Shown: positions 9,255 to 20,800, counted from the first letter of the stretch. The stretch: 64,000 nucleotides of DNA from Sycobia sp. Sy_11 (GCA_018907035.1 JACCIC010000142.1:1150001-1214000), one strand, 5' to 3'. Numbers and translations are program-made. Notes: generated by a model from the letters alone, not told the origin.

Positions 9255-11440
9255 TTATTCCGGTCCGTAGGGTATTAATTCTGCTAGATGATCCGACAAC
9301 TGAGTCGCATTTGTTGAGCGCGTTGGTAATTCCGGAGTCCCTTCGGTCGCGCTCGGGTTTCTGGGACCGTAACCATTTCCCTGATTGTAGAATCTTTTAC
9401 GGCATTCTGTTATAGTGTGACCCACAATTTTACAATAGGCACAGACGGGTTTGTTGGGCGTGTCTGGGTTTGCTTGTGTCATTTGGCGAGTTCTACAATT
9501 GGCGTAAGTGTGCCCTATACGTCCGCATTTCTGGCATGTTACTGCCGGTTGTCGTGCGCTTCGCTGATTGGTTGAGTTATTGCCGCGACAGTAATTAGCA
9601 GTGTGGCCTGGCTTGCTACATAGTTGACACGTTATTGAGGGTGGTTTGCTTCTGCAATCACGGGCAGTGTGTCCTGTTCTATTACATACTTGGCATTTGA
9701 TTAAAGTGTAACATTGCGAAGCAATATGGTTCGTCCTTTTACAAATTTGGCATGTTTCTTGTATTTGAGTATTTCTTATCCTGCTACGACATTTTAGTGC
9801 AGGGTGCCCTTTATTGCCACAATAGCTACATAGTATGTCTTTCGGTGGTGCTGGTTCTTCTAATTCACATATTTGGACCATGCGTTTATTGTTCCCTCTT
9901 GCAATAAAGTTTTCTCTTACGGTCAATTGTTGGTTTCTTTGGATTTCTCTTTCAACGGCGATAGCATCCTTAACTATATCTTGTACTTGTTCCGTTGGTC
10001 TTAGGCGAGGCGTAATATCAGATCTAAGTCCAGCTCGAAAACCATCTATTACCGTGCTGTCTATGTACGTTTTAAAGGCTGCTGTTGCATATGCATTAGT
10101 AGCTAATCTGTTTGCCTCGTATATTTGGGCAGCTAAATTCCTTAGTCGGTTGGCGTATGTTAACACTGATTCGTTTTTCCGCCGGAACTCATTGCTGAGC
10201 TCTCCGATCAATTATCCTACCGTTTTTGAGGAAGAGAATGCTTCTCGAAGGTGTCTCTTAAACTCGTTAAATGTTTCGAATTTGGTTCTAGCCGTTGCAT
10301 CCCGGACATCGCCGGTAAGTCGACTTTTAAGGTAGAGGGTGAATTTTCCTTCGAGGCTAGGGTCGATTAGTTCTGATGCGTCTGAGCATTATTCTAAAAA
10401 TTGCTGTAGTGGGTAGTTGTATCCATCATATTCTGGTACGAGCCTTGCTGCATCTCTCAAGGATATTGTTGAAGTCGCTGTAGTTGCCATATTTGGGTGT
10501 ATATTGAATTTGTTTTGATCAATTACGGTTTCTGAGAAACCTAAGTAACGACTACTTGAAGATGAACGGAGGCTTGGTGTTCCCTCAGATCCTGATTCCT
10601 TTGCTAGTTGTTGAGTAGTTTGGTCACCAAAATCTATTAAATTTAAGAGAGAACCGCGTGAGTGTGTGTGAGAAGAAGTAGTGGCAAGTATTGAGGATAA
10701 TTCTGTTATTGACGGTTGTTTCGGAGGTATCGTTTCTTCAGTTGGTTGCAGCGCTTTAGTTAATTGTTCTGATGTTTCTTTCCGTTGAGGGGATGATATT
10801 GTGAAGGGTTGCCTTGTGGAAGTCGATACTTCTATGGTTGGCACATTCGGGTTTTTGCTAGGGCTCCTTGCTAATCTTGGGCGATGTTCGAATGCTTGCT
10901 CTTCCAATGCTATCCGATTCCTCCTTTCTTCCTCTATAGGTTCTTTTCCTTTTTCAACCTTAAGTTCATCCGCCGTTCTTTCCTGTTACTTTTTCGCGGC
11001 TCCTCGTGTTATTGGCATGGGTTAACCTTCCAGGCTTAAGCGGTTAAATGCCTCCTCTAACTTGTTTATTGCATCCATGGATTGGGGATTCTTGTGTTGT
11101 TTAAGTGTGACTTCCACTATTGTCAAAAGGGTTTCCTTAAAATTTTTTTATTTCTTCTACCCCTAGTTGCAATAAGTTAAAAACTTCTTTGCTTGGATCA
11201 GCGGTCTCCAATATTCTGCTTTGCTCTTCTTCGAGAAAGGAATAGACCTTAAACAATGTCTCTTTCAGTATGGATTTCTCCGATTTTTCTTTCTGCAACT
11301 CACTTTGAAATCGGTTAATTCATTCCTCCAAATAATTTCCGTATTCCCAACGGTCGTGATCGTTTTCGATGATTTCAGCGATCCGTCTTTCCATACGTTC
11401 TAGGCGAACATCCGTGTACGTGCTGATTCCTTCAGGCGCT
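9255..11440 (-). pseudogene. gag: Gag of element A with six CCHC zinc knuckles
   Basis: The N-terminal third (about 11400-11150) is Glu/Lys-rich and coiled-coil-like, with at least one stop. A Ser/Thr/Pro/Gln-rich region (10907-10560) follows, then a capsid-like helical part (10490-9860) with a LIGEL...EF motif shared with element B. The C-terminal nucleocapsid part (9830-9390) has six successive Cys-x2-Cys-x4-His-x4-Cys knuckles. The stretch 10907-9255 is a single frame interrupted by stops at 10389-10391 and next to 10212. Gag would coat the RNA and build the particle. Most Gypsy-type Gags have one to three knuckles, so six is unusual. The true start codon is not identified. Confidence 0.85.
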
Positions 11441-12464
11441 AGTACGGGAATCAACTACAAGTACAAGGATAACCCTTAATTTGTGTCAAATGAACGTTAA
11501 GGTAGAAAAATTTAGTTACGTACGTATAGTAATACATGTAAATTGACTCTTTGTCCTCTAGCGGTACTGATATATAAATATATGTAGATATATGTGTGCA
11601 TGTGTTTATATTTCGTTTCCCTTTTTGTTTTTAAGTTTTGATTTCTGGTCAGGTTTGTTATACAATTGCTTTTCCGTCACAATTCCTCTTTTCAACAACT
11701 TAAGTACGAACCTTTCGTGTTTACTTCGTATTGTAAAGTTCTTCCACCCTTTTATGTTTAATGTACATTAATTATTTACTAGTTATTAGTTACTCTATGA
11801 ATAAATTATTATCATTTATTAGTTATTCATATTCTGTTAATAATTAGTTAATTATTATTTAATCGTTTATCGTTTATTAAATATGTATCTACTCATGATT
11901 TATTCAACATTTATGTTTTTTTTTTTATTTTTATCTATTTATTATTATTTTATTCATTTATTCGTTATTTGTATTTTCTTCGTCGTCTATGATTCGTTAA
12001 TCAATTAGTTAAAATTTGTTAGTTATTTATATTGTATTTGTACCTTAACAATTGTTTATTAATTGTTTCTCCTTTGTTAATTATCTTTTTATTAGTTGTT
12101 TATATTTTATTTGTCATTTATGATTTATTAGCCATTTAGTTCTTTACTTCTTAGTTATAATTTATCAAATTTATATTGTATGTCTCGTTATGAATTGTTT
12201 AATTCTTCATTAATTGATTCTCCTTGCTAATTATTCATTTATTTTTGTTTTATTTGTCGTTTATGGTTTATTAACCATTTATTTATTTATTAGTTATAAT
12301 TTATTAATTCTTTATTTTTTTATGTATCGTTTATTAATTTATATAAATTGTTTGTAAATTAATGCATATTTTATTGTAGGCGTTGTAGCCTAGTGTCTGT
12401 ATAGATACTAATTCCCTCGGGGTCTTAGTATTGGCATTATATATATAGCTTATATATATTTATA

Positions 12465-12510
<46 letters not shown>

Positions 12511-12689
12511 TATTATTATTTTTCTGTGTTTTTATATATATCTAATTATATATATATATTTATTTATATTTATTCTTGTTTGTTATTTTTATTATTACCG
12601 TGTTATTGGTAATGGTTATTGTTATTATTGTTATTTTATTCATTAAATATTATTGTTATCGTTATTATTATTATTTGTAGTAGATTGTT

Positions 12690-12915
12690 TATTAAGTTTC
12701 GACGTGTAGAAAGTCACATTGGAAAAAGAACTGCGGCGCCACCTTTAGTGAAATCAGGGAACGCGTGATTGCGCTGATGTCCGTTAGGCGCGCTGTTGGA
12801 CGTCTTTGCGTAGTTCGTGCTTAACTTCTATTGTGTGGCAGTGAGTGCATACGTCTAGCTTGTAACTTTCGTGATAAGCAGTTAAACAACGACGCCGTCA
12901 GATAAGTATTTTTTT
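12690..12915. other. GC-richer island inside AT-rich leader
   Basis: About 225 bp with a sharply different composition, including a GGCGCC block, flanked on both sides by AT-rich spacer. On the plus strand it ends GTCAG followed by ATAAGT. A polypyrimidine tract ending TTTCAG precedes 13442, so the pair could be read as exon and acceptor. The donor is not a clean GT, and no ORF continues across. It may be a small inserted element or regulatory leader sequence of element A. Confidence 0.3.
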
Positions 12916-13059
12916 TGTTACTTAATTATTTATTATTGCATTTATATGCATACATGTACATATATTAGTGTGCACGATATCCTCCCTTTTTCCCTTCACT
13001 AAACTATTTTTCCCTTTCTTGACTTTGTGGGCAATTTCGTGTATACTAGTGTACGCATA

Positions 13060-13175
13060 TATAGGTAAATGTATATATACATATATATATATATAAGCTT
13101 TTGTAAATATGTGTATATGTATACATATACATCTACATCTGCATCTACATACATATGTATATATTTTATATGTAA

Positions 13176-13232
<57 letters not shown>

Positions 13233-13332
13233 CTTTTGTAAATATGTGTATATGTATACATATACATCTACATCTACATCTACATACATATGTATATATT
13301 TTATATGTAAATGTATATATATATATATATAT
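13060..13332. repeat. Tandem repeat with (TA)n cores, 135-bp period
   Basis: A unit containing AAGCTTTTGTAAATATG and a run of ACATCT triplets occurs twice (AAGCTT at 13095 and 13230). The units are separated by long TA dinucleotide runs. Tyr/Ile shadow frames on both strands come from this repeat and are not genes. Confidence 0.85.
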
Positions 13333-13642
13333 GTATATATTTTGTGGTTACATTTATTTATTTATTTACTGCGTCTAAATCATGTCATTTTTTTGTTATG
13401 AAACTAGTTACTTTGAATGCGTGTTTTTTTTTTTTTGTTTCAGGATTTCCAGGCTCTAGTGAATGCTGGTTGGCCAATATCAAGGATTCGAGGAGAATTT
13501 ATAAGTTGTCAAATTAATATAAACTATGATAAGTGTTTTTCCTTCTTTATTTATTATGTTAAAATTTTCAGTTACTTATTTTTTTATGAGTAATTTTATT
13601 CTTTGTTTATTATTAATTTTATATTTAGTATAAAAACATTTT

Positions 13643-13738
13643 AAAACAATTGAATTGTACTTCTGTCGACTGCCCATATACAAATTAATAAATATTTTTT
13701 ATTGGTCTTACAGTCCAATCAATTTCAATCAAAAATAA

Positions 13739-13769
<31 letters not shown>

Positions 13770-14184
13770 TAAAATAAAAATAAAAACTAAAAAATAAAAA
13801 TTAACAATAAAAAATAAAAAATAAGAAATACAAATAATAAATAATAAAAATAAAAAATAAAAATTAAAAATAAAAATTAAATTAAAAATTAAATTAAAAT
13901 GATAATGACAGTCAGACTGTCCTTGTTTATATTCACCCCCGTAGACTAATCTGAAAATAAAATATTAGCTGAAAAAATTCTTTGTTAGTAAAGTGCAGTC
14001 TGACTGTCCCCAACACCCTTACCTAATTGAAGACTTGTCCTTTTTTTTATGACAGTCAGACTGTCCTTGTTTATATTCACCCCCGTAGACTAATCTGAAA
14101 ATAAAATATTAGCTGAAAAAATTCTTTGTTAGTAAAGTGCAGTCTGACTGTCCCCAACACCCTTACCTAATTGAAGACTTGTCC
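13643..14184 (-). repeat. PLE terminal repeat (pLTR) with internal duplication
   Basis: The outer block includes GTCGACTGCCCATATAC and GGTCTTACAGTCC, then an A/T-rich AAAATAAA tract, then the palindrome GACAGTCAGACTGTC and CACCCCCGTAGACTAATC. The 144-bp part from 13907 is repeated directly from 14051, with a T-run between the copies. The same pLTR, without the duplication, recurs at 16815-17205 and 56543-56820 and, inverted, at 18001-18361 and 61240-61565. Confidence 0.85.
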
Positions 14185-14187
14185 AAC

Positions 14188-14216
14188 GTTTCGAGCTCGC
14201 TACGGCTCCTCATCAG
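14188..14216 (-). ncRNA. Hammerhead-ribozyme-like motif of PLE copy
   Basis: On the minus strand a CUGAUGAG box and a CGAAAC box flank a GAGC/GCUC hairpin. The upstream GUCC can pair with GGAC downstream of ACGUU as helix I. Helix III would be the palindromic ACGU only, so activity would require a dimer. One extra G lies between the core and helix II. Hammerheads in Penelope-like elements are established; activity here is inferred. Confidence 0.5.
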
Positions 14217-14321
14217 GGACTAATCTAAACCTTATATTCTAATCTATATATACTCATCCCCACCACCAAATTTCGTAAATTAAATATAAATTCCCCCTCT
14301 ACACAAATTGTCCAAAACCAA

Positions 14322-16771
14322 TCAATTTAATAAGGAATGATAAACACTGTCCAATCTACCAGACTCTAACATAAAATTCACATTATTTCGATTCTTGGAA
14401 ATGTGAATACTTTCAAGACTCTCCCGTTTATACTTATTATTAATACCATATTCCAAAATATCCACATTCACAAAATCAAAAGAATGTAAAAACTTTAAAC
14501 AATGCTCTTTTAAACCAGAAGTAATATGTGAGCTACGTAAACTATATTTATGCTCATAAATTCTCTTTTTTAAATATCTACCTGTTTGTCCAATATAGTA
14601 TTTATCACAATCCATGCAATTAATCTTGTAAACAACTCCTGATTTTAAGCATAAATCATCCTTATCTTTGCAATTATTAAACAATCTACTTAAATTATTG
14701 CGATTTTTAAAGAAAATTTGAATGTTATATTTCCGAAAATTTCTTTTTATTCTTTCAGATAATCCTCGAACATATGGTAAGACAATAATTTTGCCTCCGT
14801 TAAAATCAATTCCTGCACTATGTCTATTTTCGGTATTATAAATTTCAAACAATATCTCAGCAATCAATCTATTAATAAATTGAATTGGATAGCCATTATT
14901 AATAAAAGTCTCTCTTACTATCTGTAAATTATTTTGTCTAAAATCTTTATGTGACAATTTAATTGCTCTGTCAATGACACCCCTCAATGCCCCAATTTTG
15001 TTTCCGAATTGGTGGTGTGAATTAAAATCTAAAAACCTACCTGACCAAGTAGGCTTTCTGTACCAATTAAGTTTTACCTTATTATTACTACATCTAATCA
15101 CATTAACGTCCAAAAAACTTAACTGACTATTTACTTCAACCTCCCTTGTAAATTTAATTCTGTCATGTACAGAATTGAAAACATCCACCATTTCATCCAC
15201 AAAAACTTCTGGAACAATTGTAAAGATATCATCAACATATCTCTTAAATATCATTGGTTCAAAAAGCAATTTTGACAAGGCTATACTTTCCAACTTTTCC
15301 ATAACTAAATTAGCTATAACCGGTGACAAAGGCGACCCCATTGGACATCCGTATTTTTGTTCATAAAATTTATTATCAAATGAAAAAATTGTGTTATTAA
15401 AAACCAAATTAATTGCTTTAATAAATTCATTCATTGTCAATTTTGTATGCAAATTAATTTCATTCCACTTTTCCTGTATAATATCATTTAACAACTCTAA
15501 AGGTACATTTGTAAACAAAGATACTACATCCAATGAAATCATCTTGTAGTTTTTCGGAATAACAATATCTTTCATTTCATTGTAAAAACACCAACTATCC
15601 TTAATGTAAGAACTAGTTCTTCCAACTATCTTAACCAATATATTAGACAAAAATCTAGCAATATTATAAGTTGGGAAACCTATGGAAGATATTATTATTC
15701 TAAATGTCAGATTTTCTTTATGAATCTTGGGAAGCCCATAACATTTTGCCACAGTTCCATTTTCACATTTTAAATACTTATATGTAGTATCATTTATATA
15801 TTCATTTCTTTTCCAATTATTTAATAACTCTTTCAAATTATTTTGTAGCTTAATGATATGTGGATTACCAATCTTCAAATAAGTACTATCATCATTTAAT
15901 ATATTATTTATACAATTTATGTAATCAATTTTATTGGAAGCTACAGTTACATTACCTTTGTCGGCCTTTTGGAAGATTATATTAGGGTTATTTTTCAAAA
16001 AATTCTTCGCGGTAATCAAATCATGTATAAAATTACTATTTAAAAAATTATCAAATTTATTTTCTCTTTTAAAATTACTAATGACATTAACCAAAGATGC
16101 CCTACATTCCTTTTTTACTTCATCATTTAAACCAAAAAGATTACTTTCAACCTCCGCGATGATTTCTTTGATCGGGAGATTACTTTTACAATATAATATT
16201 CCATGTTTGGCACCTTTAGACATGATGTTTATTACTTCATTTGGTATCTCCTTGTCAGTTAGATTCCTAAACCAATTTTTATTGTTTGCATTGTTAAATT
16301 GATAGCTTTGAAATTGTTTTTTATTTCTTAAACATTCAAATTTCCTTTTTAGTGTTTGTCTATTAATATATTTTGTCTTAATAAAATGTTTGTTTTGACC
16401 AAGAAAAATTCATGTAATTCATTTCTTTCTATATTTTGATATAAATAATGTTTAATCTTTAATAAATATCTATTTAAGGAATGAATCTGAATATGTAAAT
16501 CTCTCATTTCTAAATTAAGTAATTTATTTTTGAAAAAGAAAATATTTTTCTTTAGATCATAACAAACATTATTACTATAAACCTGCAAAAAATATTCATC
16601 ATGAAATCTATTATTAATGTGTACCGGAAATATATTTGATTTCTTGCGTCTAATAAGGAATGTAAGTTTTTCTTTAAGAATTACAACTTTTAAATTCATT
16701 TTAATCCATTTTGAACAATAATCTTTAATAGTACTACCATATTTACAATAAATTTCTCTAAAATAAATCAT
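14322..16771 (-). pseudogene. PLE reverse transcriptase/GIY-YIG protein, one frameshift
   Basis: This is the near-identical counterpart of the intact 816-codon gene at 56956-59406. One A is missing from an A-run near 16402, which breaks the frame between an N-terminal part (16771 to about 16400) and the rest (about 16400 to 14322). The distal part keeps the RT motifs (SLDVVSLF, GCPMGSPLSP, YVDDIF, FLDVNV) and a C-terminal GIY-YIG endonuclease with a YKINCMDC...YYIGQTGR core. Except for the frameshift and a few substitutions it is full length. Confidence 0.9.
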
Positions 16772-16814
16772 GACATACCCCTTAATTTAAGTTAAATAGA
16801 CCTTCTATTTTAAA

Positions 16815-17205
16815 ACAATTGAATTGTACTTCTGTCGACTGCCCATATACAAATTAATAAATATTTTTTATTGGTCTTACAGTCCAATCAATTTCAACCA
16901 AAAATAAAATAAAATAAAAATAAAAATAAAAATAAAATAAAAATAAAAACTAAAAAATAAAAAATAAAAATAATAATAAAAAATAAAAAATAAGAAATAC
17001 AAATAATAAATAATAAAAATAAAAAATAAAAATTAAAAATAAAAATTACATTAAAAATTAAATTAAAATGATAATGACAGTCAGACTGTCCTTGTTTATA
17101 TTCACCCCGTAGACTAATCTGAAAATAAAATATTAGCTGAAAAAATTCTTTGTTAGTAAAGTGCAGTCTGACTGTCCCCAACACCCTTACCTAATTGAAG
17201 ACTTG
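16815..17205 (-). repeat. Central pLTR of the PLE composite
   Basis: Same blocks as at 13643-14184 without the internal duplication. It serves as the upstream terminal repeat of the copy at 14322-16771 and joins it to the truncated copy to the right. One C is missing from the CACCCCC block. Confidence 0.85.
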
Positions 17206-17211
17206 TCCAAC

Positions 17212-17240
17212 GTTTCGAGCTCGCTACGGCTCCTCATCAG
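17212..17240 (-). ncRNA. Hammerhead-ribozyme-like motif
   Basis: Same core, helix I and helix II sequence as at 14188-14216, located at the 3' end of the truncated PLE copy. Confidence 0.45.
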
Positions 17241-17345
17241 GGACTAATCTAAACCTTATATGCTAATCTATATATACTCATCCCCACCACCAAATTTCGT
17301 AAATTAAATATAAATTCCCCCTCTACACAAATTGTCCAAAACCAA

Positions 17346-17962
17346 TCAATTTAATAAGGAATGATAAACACTGTCCAATCTACCAGACTCTAACATTAAA
17401 TTCACATTATTTCGATTCTTGGAAATGTGAATACTTTCAAGACTCTCCCGTTTATACTTATTATTAATACCATATTCCAAAATATCCACATTCACAAAAT
17501 CAAAAGAATGTAAAAACTTTAAACAATGCTCTTTTAAACCAGAAGTAATATGTGAGCTACGTAAACTATATTTATGCTCATAAATTCTCTTTTTTAAATA
17601 TCTACCTGTTTGTCCAATATAGTATTTATCACAATCCATGCAATTAATCTTGTAAACAACTCCTGATTTTAAGCATAAATCATCCTTATCTTTGCAATTA
17701 TTAAACAATCTACTTAAATTATTGCGATTTTTAAAGAAAATTTGAATGTTATATTTCCGAAAATTTCTTTTTATTCTTTCAGATAATCCTCGAACATATG
17801 GTAAGACAATAATTTTGCCTCCGTTAAAATCAATTCCTGCACTATGTCTTTTTTCGGTATTATAAATTTCAAACAATCTCTCAGCAATCAATCTATTAAT
17901 AAATTGAATTGGATAGCCATTATTAATAAAAGTCTCTCTTACTATCTGTAAATTATTTTGTC

Positions 17963-17967
<5 letters not shown>
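17346..17967 (-). pseudogene. 5'-truncated PLE copy, GIY-YIG end only
   Basis: Only the last about 207 codons remain. They end at the same stop as the intact copy and keep the GIY-YIG domain (YYIGQTGR) but no RT motifs. The truncation point is joined to a 33-nt T run (17968-18000), which gives a Lys-rich artefactual start in a naive translation. The T run is followed by a pLTR in the opposite orientation. Confidence 0.9.
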
Positions 17968-18000
<33 letters not shown>

Positions 18001-18003
<3 letters not shown>

Positions 18004-18274
18004 GGACAAGTCTTCAATTAGGTAAGGGTGTTGGGGACAGTCAGACTGCACTTTACTAACAAAGAATTTTTTCAGCTAATATTTTATTTTCAGATTAGTC
18101 TACGGGGGTGAATATAAACAAGGACAGTCTGACTGTCATTATCATTTTAATTTAATTTTTAATTTAATTTTTATTTTTAATTTTTATTTTTTATTTTTAT
18201 TATTTATTATTTGTATTTCTTATTTTTTATTTTTTATTGTTAATTTTCATTTTTTAGTTTTTATTTTTATTTTA

Positions 18275-18305
<31 letters not shown>

Positions 18306-18361
18306 TTATTTTTGGTTGAAATTGATTGGACTGTAAGACCAATAAAAAATATTTATTAATT
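18001..18361 (+). repeat. Inverted pLTR closing the PLE composite
   Basis: Plus-strand copy of the pLTR, inverted relative to 13643-14184 and 16815-17205. It ends with the ACTGTAAGACC block and ATTTATTAATTT directly before the 14-bp target duplication. Confidence 0.85.
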
Positions 18362-18412
18362 TATAAAAACATTTTCCCACTTTTTGTTTTATCATTAAAA
18401 AAAAATATAACT

Positions 18413-18979
18413 TTATTTATATATCTTTCTTTTCATATTCCAGGCTGCTTGTGTCCTGAAGCGTAGGACTTCCTTTGGCCTGGAGTATTGCTTTGACACA
18501 CGGTTGAGGCAATCTTTGGTGGGGAGTCCTCGTGACTTAAAGCAACTGTCACAGGCGCTTCGATGCTGGATATTCACTATTTCATCGATGGAGAGAAATC
18601 TATATTTTTCCTGGATGTGCTGATCACCAAGAGTAACTCTTTTCCCATACAAGGTACGTAATTGCTCCTCGTTAAGCGCCTTTATGGGGAGCTTGGGGAT
18701 GGTATAGTTTTTTCTCCAACACAAGGCACATGTTTCCCTCATTTGTGTTCCCAAGCAGTGGACACACAAAGTCCTATCGAACAGCTGCTTTCGTTGCTCT
18801 TTGGTGAGTTTGTTGCATGCTAAGGAGAAGGCTCCTTGGATTTTTGCGGTGCAAGCTCCAAGCAGATCTTCTCTTTTCAATGCTCTTAAACGAGCTTCCC
18901 CTTTTCGCTTAATCTGTCTCCTCTTCTTCTGCGAAGGCTTATTTTTCTTTCTCAAGGTCTCGTAACCAATATTTTGCAC
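18413..18979 (-). CDS. Cys-rich basic leader ORF of element A, unknown function
   Basis: A frame of about 188 codons lies between the primer site and gag, where standard Gypsy elements have only leader. The N-terminal 35 residues are dense in Lys/Arg, like a nuclear-localisation or RNA-binding segment. Two Cys clusters follow, one C-x2-C-x8-C-x2-C (residues about 73-88) and one C-x2-C-x11-C near residue 145, both suggestive of zinc binding. No internal stop occurs. There is no ATG near its start: the frame stays open upstream with GTG as the nearest candidate, and an AAAAG acceptor-like site sits at the edge, so it may be a spliced exon. Function unknown. A regulatory accessory protein is a guess from position and composition only. 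The Penelope insertion lies 50 bp past its stop. Confidence 0.5.
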   Translation of the reverse strand: MQNIGYETLRKKNKPSQKKRRQIKRKGEARLRALKREDLLGACTAKIQGAFSLACNKLTKEQRKQLFDRTLCVHCLGTQMRETCALCWRKNYTIPKLPIKALNEEQLRTLYGKRVTLGDQHIQEKYRFLSIDEIVNIQHRSACDSCFKSRGLPTKDCLNRVSKQYSRPKEVLRFRTQAAWNMKRKIYK

Positions 18980-19303
18980 TTTTAAAAAATTTTGAAGAAT
19001 ATTATAATTTATTTTTAATGATATTATTTTTGTTTTATAATATATAAGTATTTAATATTTTCATTTCTTTTATTATCTTTTTAATGGAAAAATTTTTTTT
19101 GCAAAAATATTAAAAATTCTTGTCTTTTATTATCTCTTTTTTTTATAATGGAAAATGACAAATTTTTAGAAAATGAGAAAAAAATGGATTACGAAAGGAC
19201 CTCACTCCCCTTCTTTTTTTTGCAACTTATTATGATTTTAATAATAATAAAATTTTTTCTTTTTATAGGTGGAGATACTACTCAACAGACAAGGTGCCAA
19301 ATC
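18980..19303. other. AT-rich leader segment of element A
   Basis: Very AT-rich stretch between the Cys-rich ORF and the primer binding site. No convincing ORF or structured element is seen. Confidence 0.5.
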
Positions 19304-19321
19304 ATCCTGGCTGAGCCCCCA
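19304..19321 (-). promoter_or_regulatory. Primer binding site, tRNA-Pro-like
   Basis: The minus strand reads TGGGGGCTCAGCCAGGAT, which matches 15 of 18 positions of the classical tRNA-Pro primer site of gammaretroviruses (established knowledge). It lies 31 nt inside the 5' LTR end, further than the usual 0-10 nt. Element B has a site with the same first nine bases at 33135. Confidence 0.65.
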
Positions 19322-19352
19322 AAAATTTTGGTTAGGCTGGTGTACATAGCTA

Positions 19353-20220
19353 TGTGACGTCGGAGTCGAAACTCTTCCCTCACGTGAGCTTTTTACCAGC
19401 CTTTCCAAGTATTTCCGTTTTCGCATTCGAGCCTCGAGTTGCCTCCAGTAGCTCGGAACCTTGTGAGTGTGAGCAGCGATCTCACTAGCGGAAAAGTTGA
19501 GAAAGTTAAATTACTGTCCCTATGCTCTTTGTGTAAGTCAGAGGCCAATGGCTTATATGTAGGTATAAGCTGCTTCTCTTGCGAGAAAGAGCCTATTCCT
19601 GCCTCGGCCTTCCAACTTACTTCCCTAGTGCTAATTTTAATTTCAATAAGGAAAGGATAGAATGGGGTATGTATAATCCTTCCTTTTGTAAGGAGGACCC
19701 AATCACTTCCCCGGACAGGAAATAGATTAAAGGTGAGAAAAAAAAATAAGAATAAAAGTTGATTTACTTTTTAAGGTTTATTTTTCCTTTATGTCCTTTA
19801 CGGGCAACTCCTGCTGCCTGTGCCCAGAGAGAGAGAGAGAGAGAGAGAGAGACGTAGATAGTCGTATTGGAGCTGTAATGCTTGGTGAAGCTGACGCCCG
19901 TCTTTTCTGCTGCTGTTGCTGCTGCTGCTGCTGACTGCTGGTGCTGACTGCTGGTGTTGACTACTGGTGCGTGGTGAAGTGTGTGTAGTGACTTGTGTGT
20001 AGAATAATAATGCTCGTGAGGTGAAGTTTTGGGCCCTTTTAAAGTGAGTGACTCCTCCTTCTTGAAAAGTATTTTCTGGAGGAGTAGATGAGGCCCACTT
20101 TCTCCCTTTGTTTTCCTTTGCCAATGGGAGCTTTGCTGGGTTATGGGGGGTCGTGCGGTCCATGCGCAGGGGCGGTTTGAATTTAGGAAAAAGGCGGTGC
20201 TAAGCGGGGGTGGTCCCGCT

Positions 20221-20274
<54 letters not shown>

Positions 20275-20435
20275 ATGGCGTTAGGGTTTGCCAAAACATG
20301 AGTAACAAAAATTATCAAAACAAAAATTTTGCATTAACCAATGATTATACGTGTGAGGTTATATTCATAGAAATTTGGATTGACCTATAGTATACATATA
20401 TATAAATATAAATTATTTAGTATTAATTTATATAA

Positions 20436-20479
<44 letters not shown>

Positions 20480-20730
20480 GAATATATATAGAATAGTATA
20501 TACCTTATTTTTACATTATAAGTTTATATAAATATATATATATATATATATACACATTTATTAGTGTATATTTTAATATTTCTAAATACTTATATGTATA
20601 CGCTATAAAATGTTGAGATTACATCACTCAACACTTTATATTAGGTTTATCTATGGAATAGTATACATTCTATGTTAACAATATAGATTTATATAAATAT
20701 ATATATATATACACATATGTATATATATAC

Positions 20731-20800
<70 letters not shown>

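Larger units (their letters stand above)
11441..13628 (-). other. Element A leader, AT-rich spacer
   Basis: Between gag and the nested Penelope composite the leader is very AT-rich, with repeated TTATT/ATTTATT tracts (11760-12660) and a (TA)n tract at 12460-12506. No protein is recognisable. Element B has an AT-rich spacer in the same place relative to its gag (34231-35200), so the spacer may be an inherited part of the family. Confidence 0.6.
13643..18361 (-). mobile_element. Penelope-like composite nested in element A
   Basis: The insertion is bounded by a 14-bp direct repeat, TATAAAAACATTTT, at 13629-13642 and 18362-18375. Inside are, from left to right, a pLTR in minus orientation, a nearly full-length minus-strand copy (ORF 16771-14322), a second pLTR, a 5'-truncated minus copy (17967-17346), a T33 run, and a pLTR in opposite orientation (18001-18361). 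Tandem full and truncated units with shared pLTRs and a terminal inverted piece are typical of Penelope insertions. The two partial units are almost identical in sequence to the copies at 56.5-61.6 kb, so the insertion is recent. Confidence 0.88.

Noticed and set aside
17346..18017. 223-codon protein with a poly-Lys start
   Set aside because: The Lys run is the T33 tract read backwards; the rest is a truncated PLE protein.
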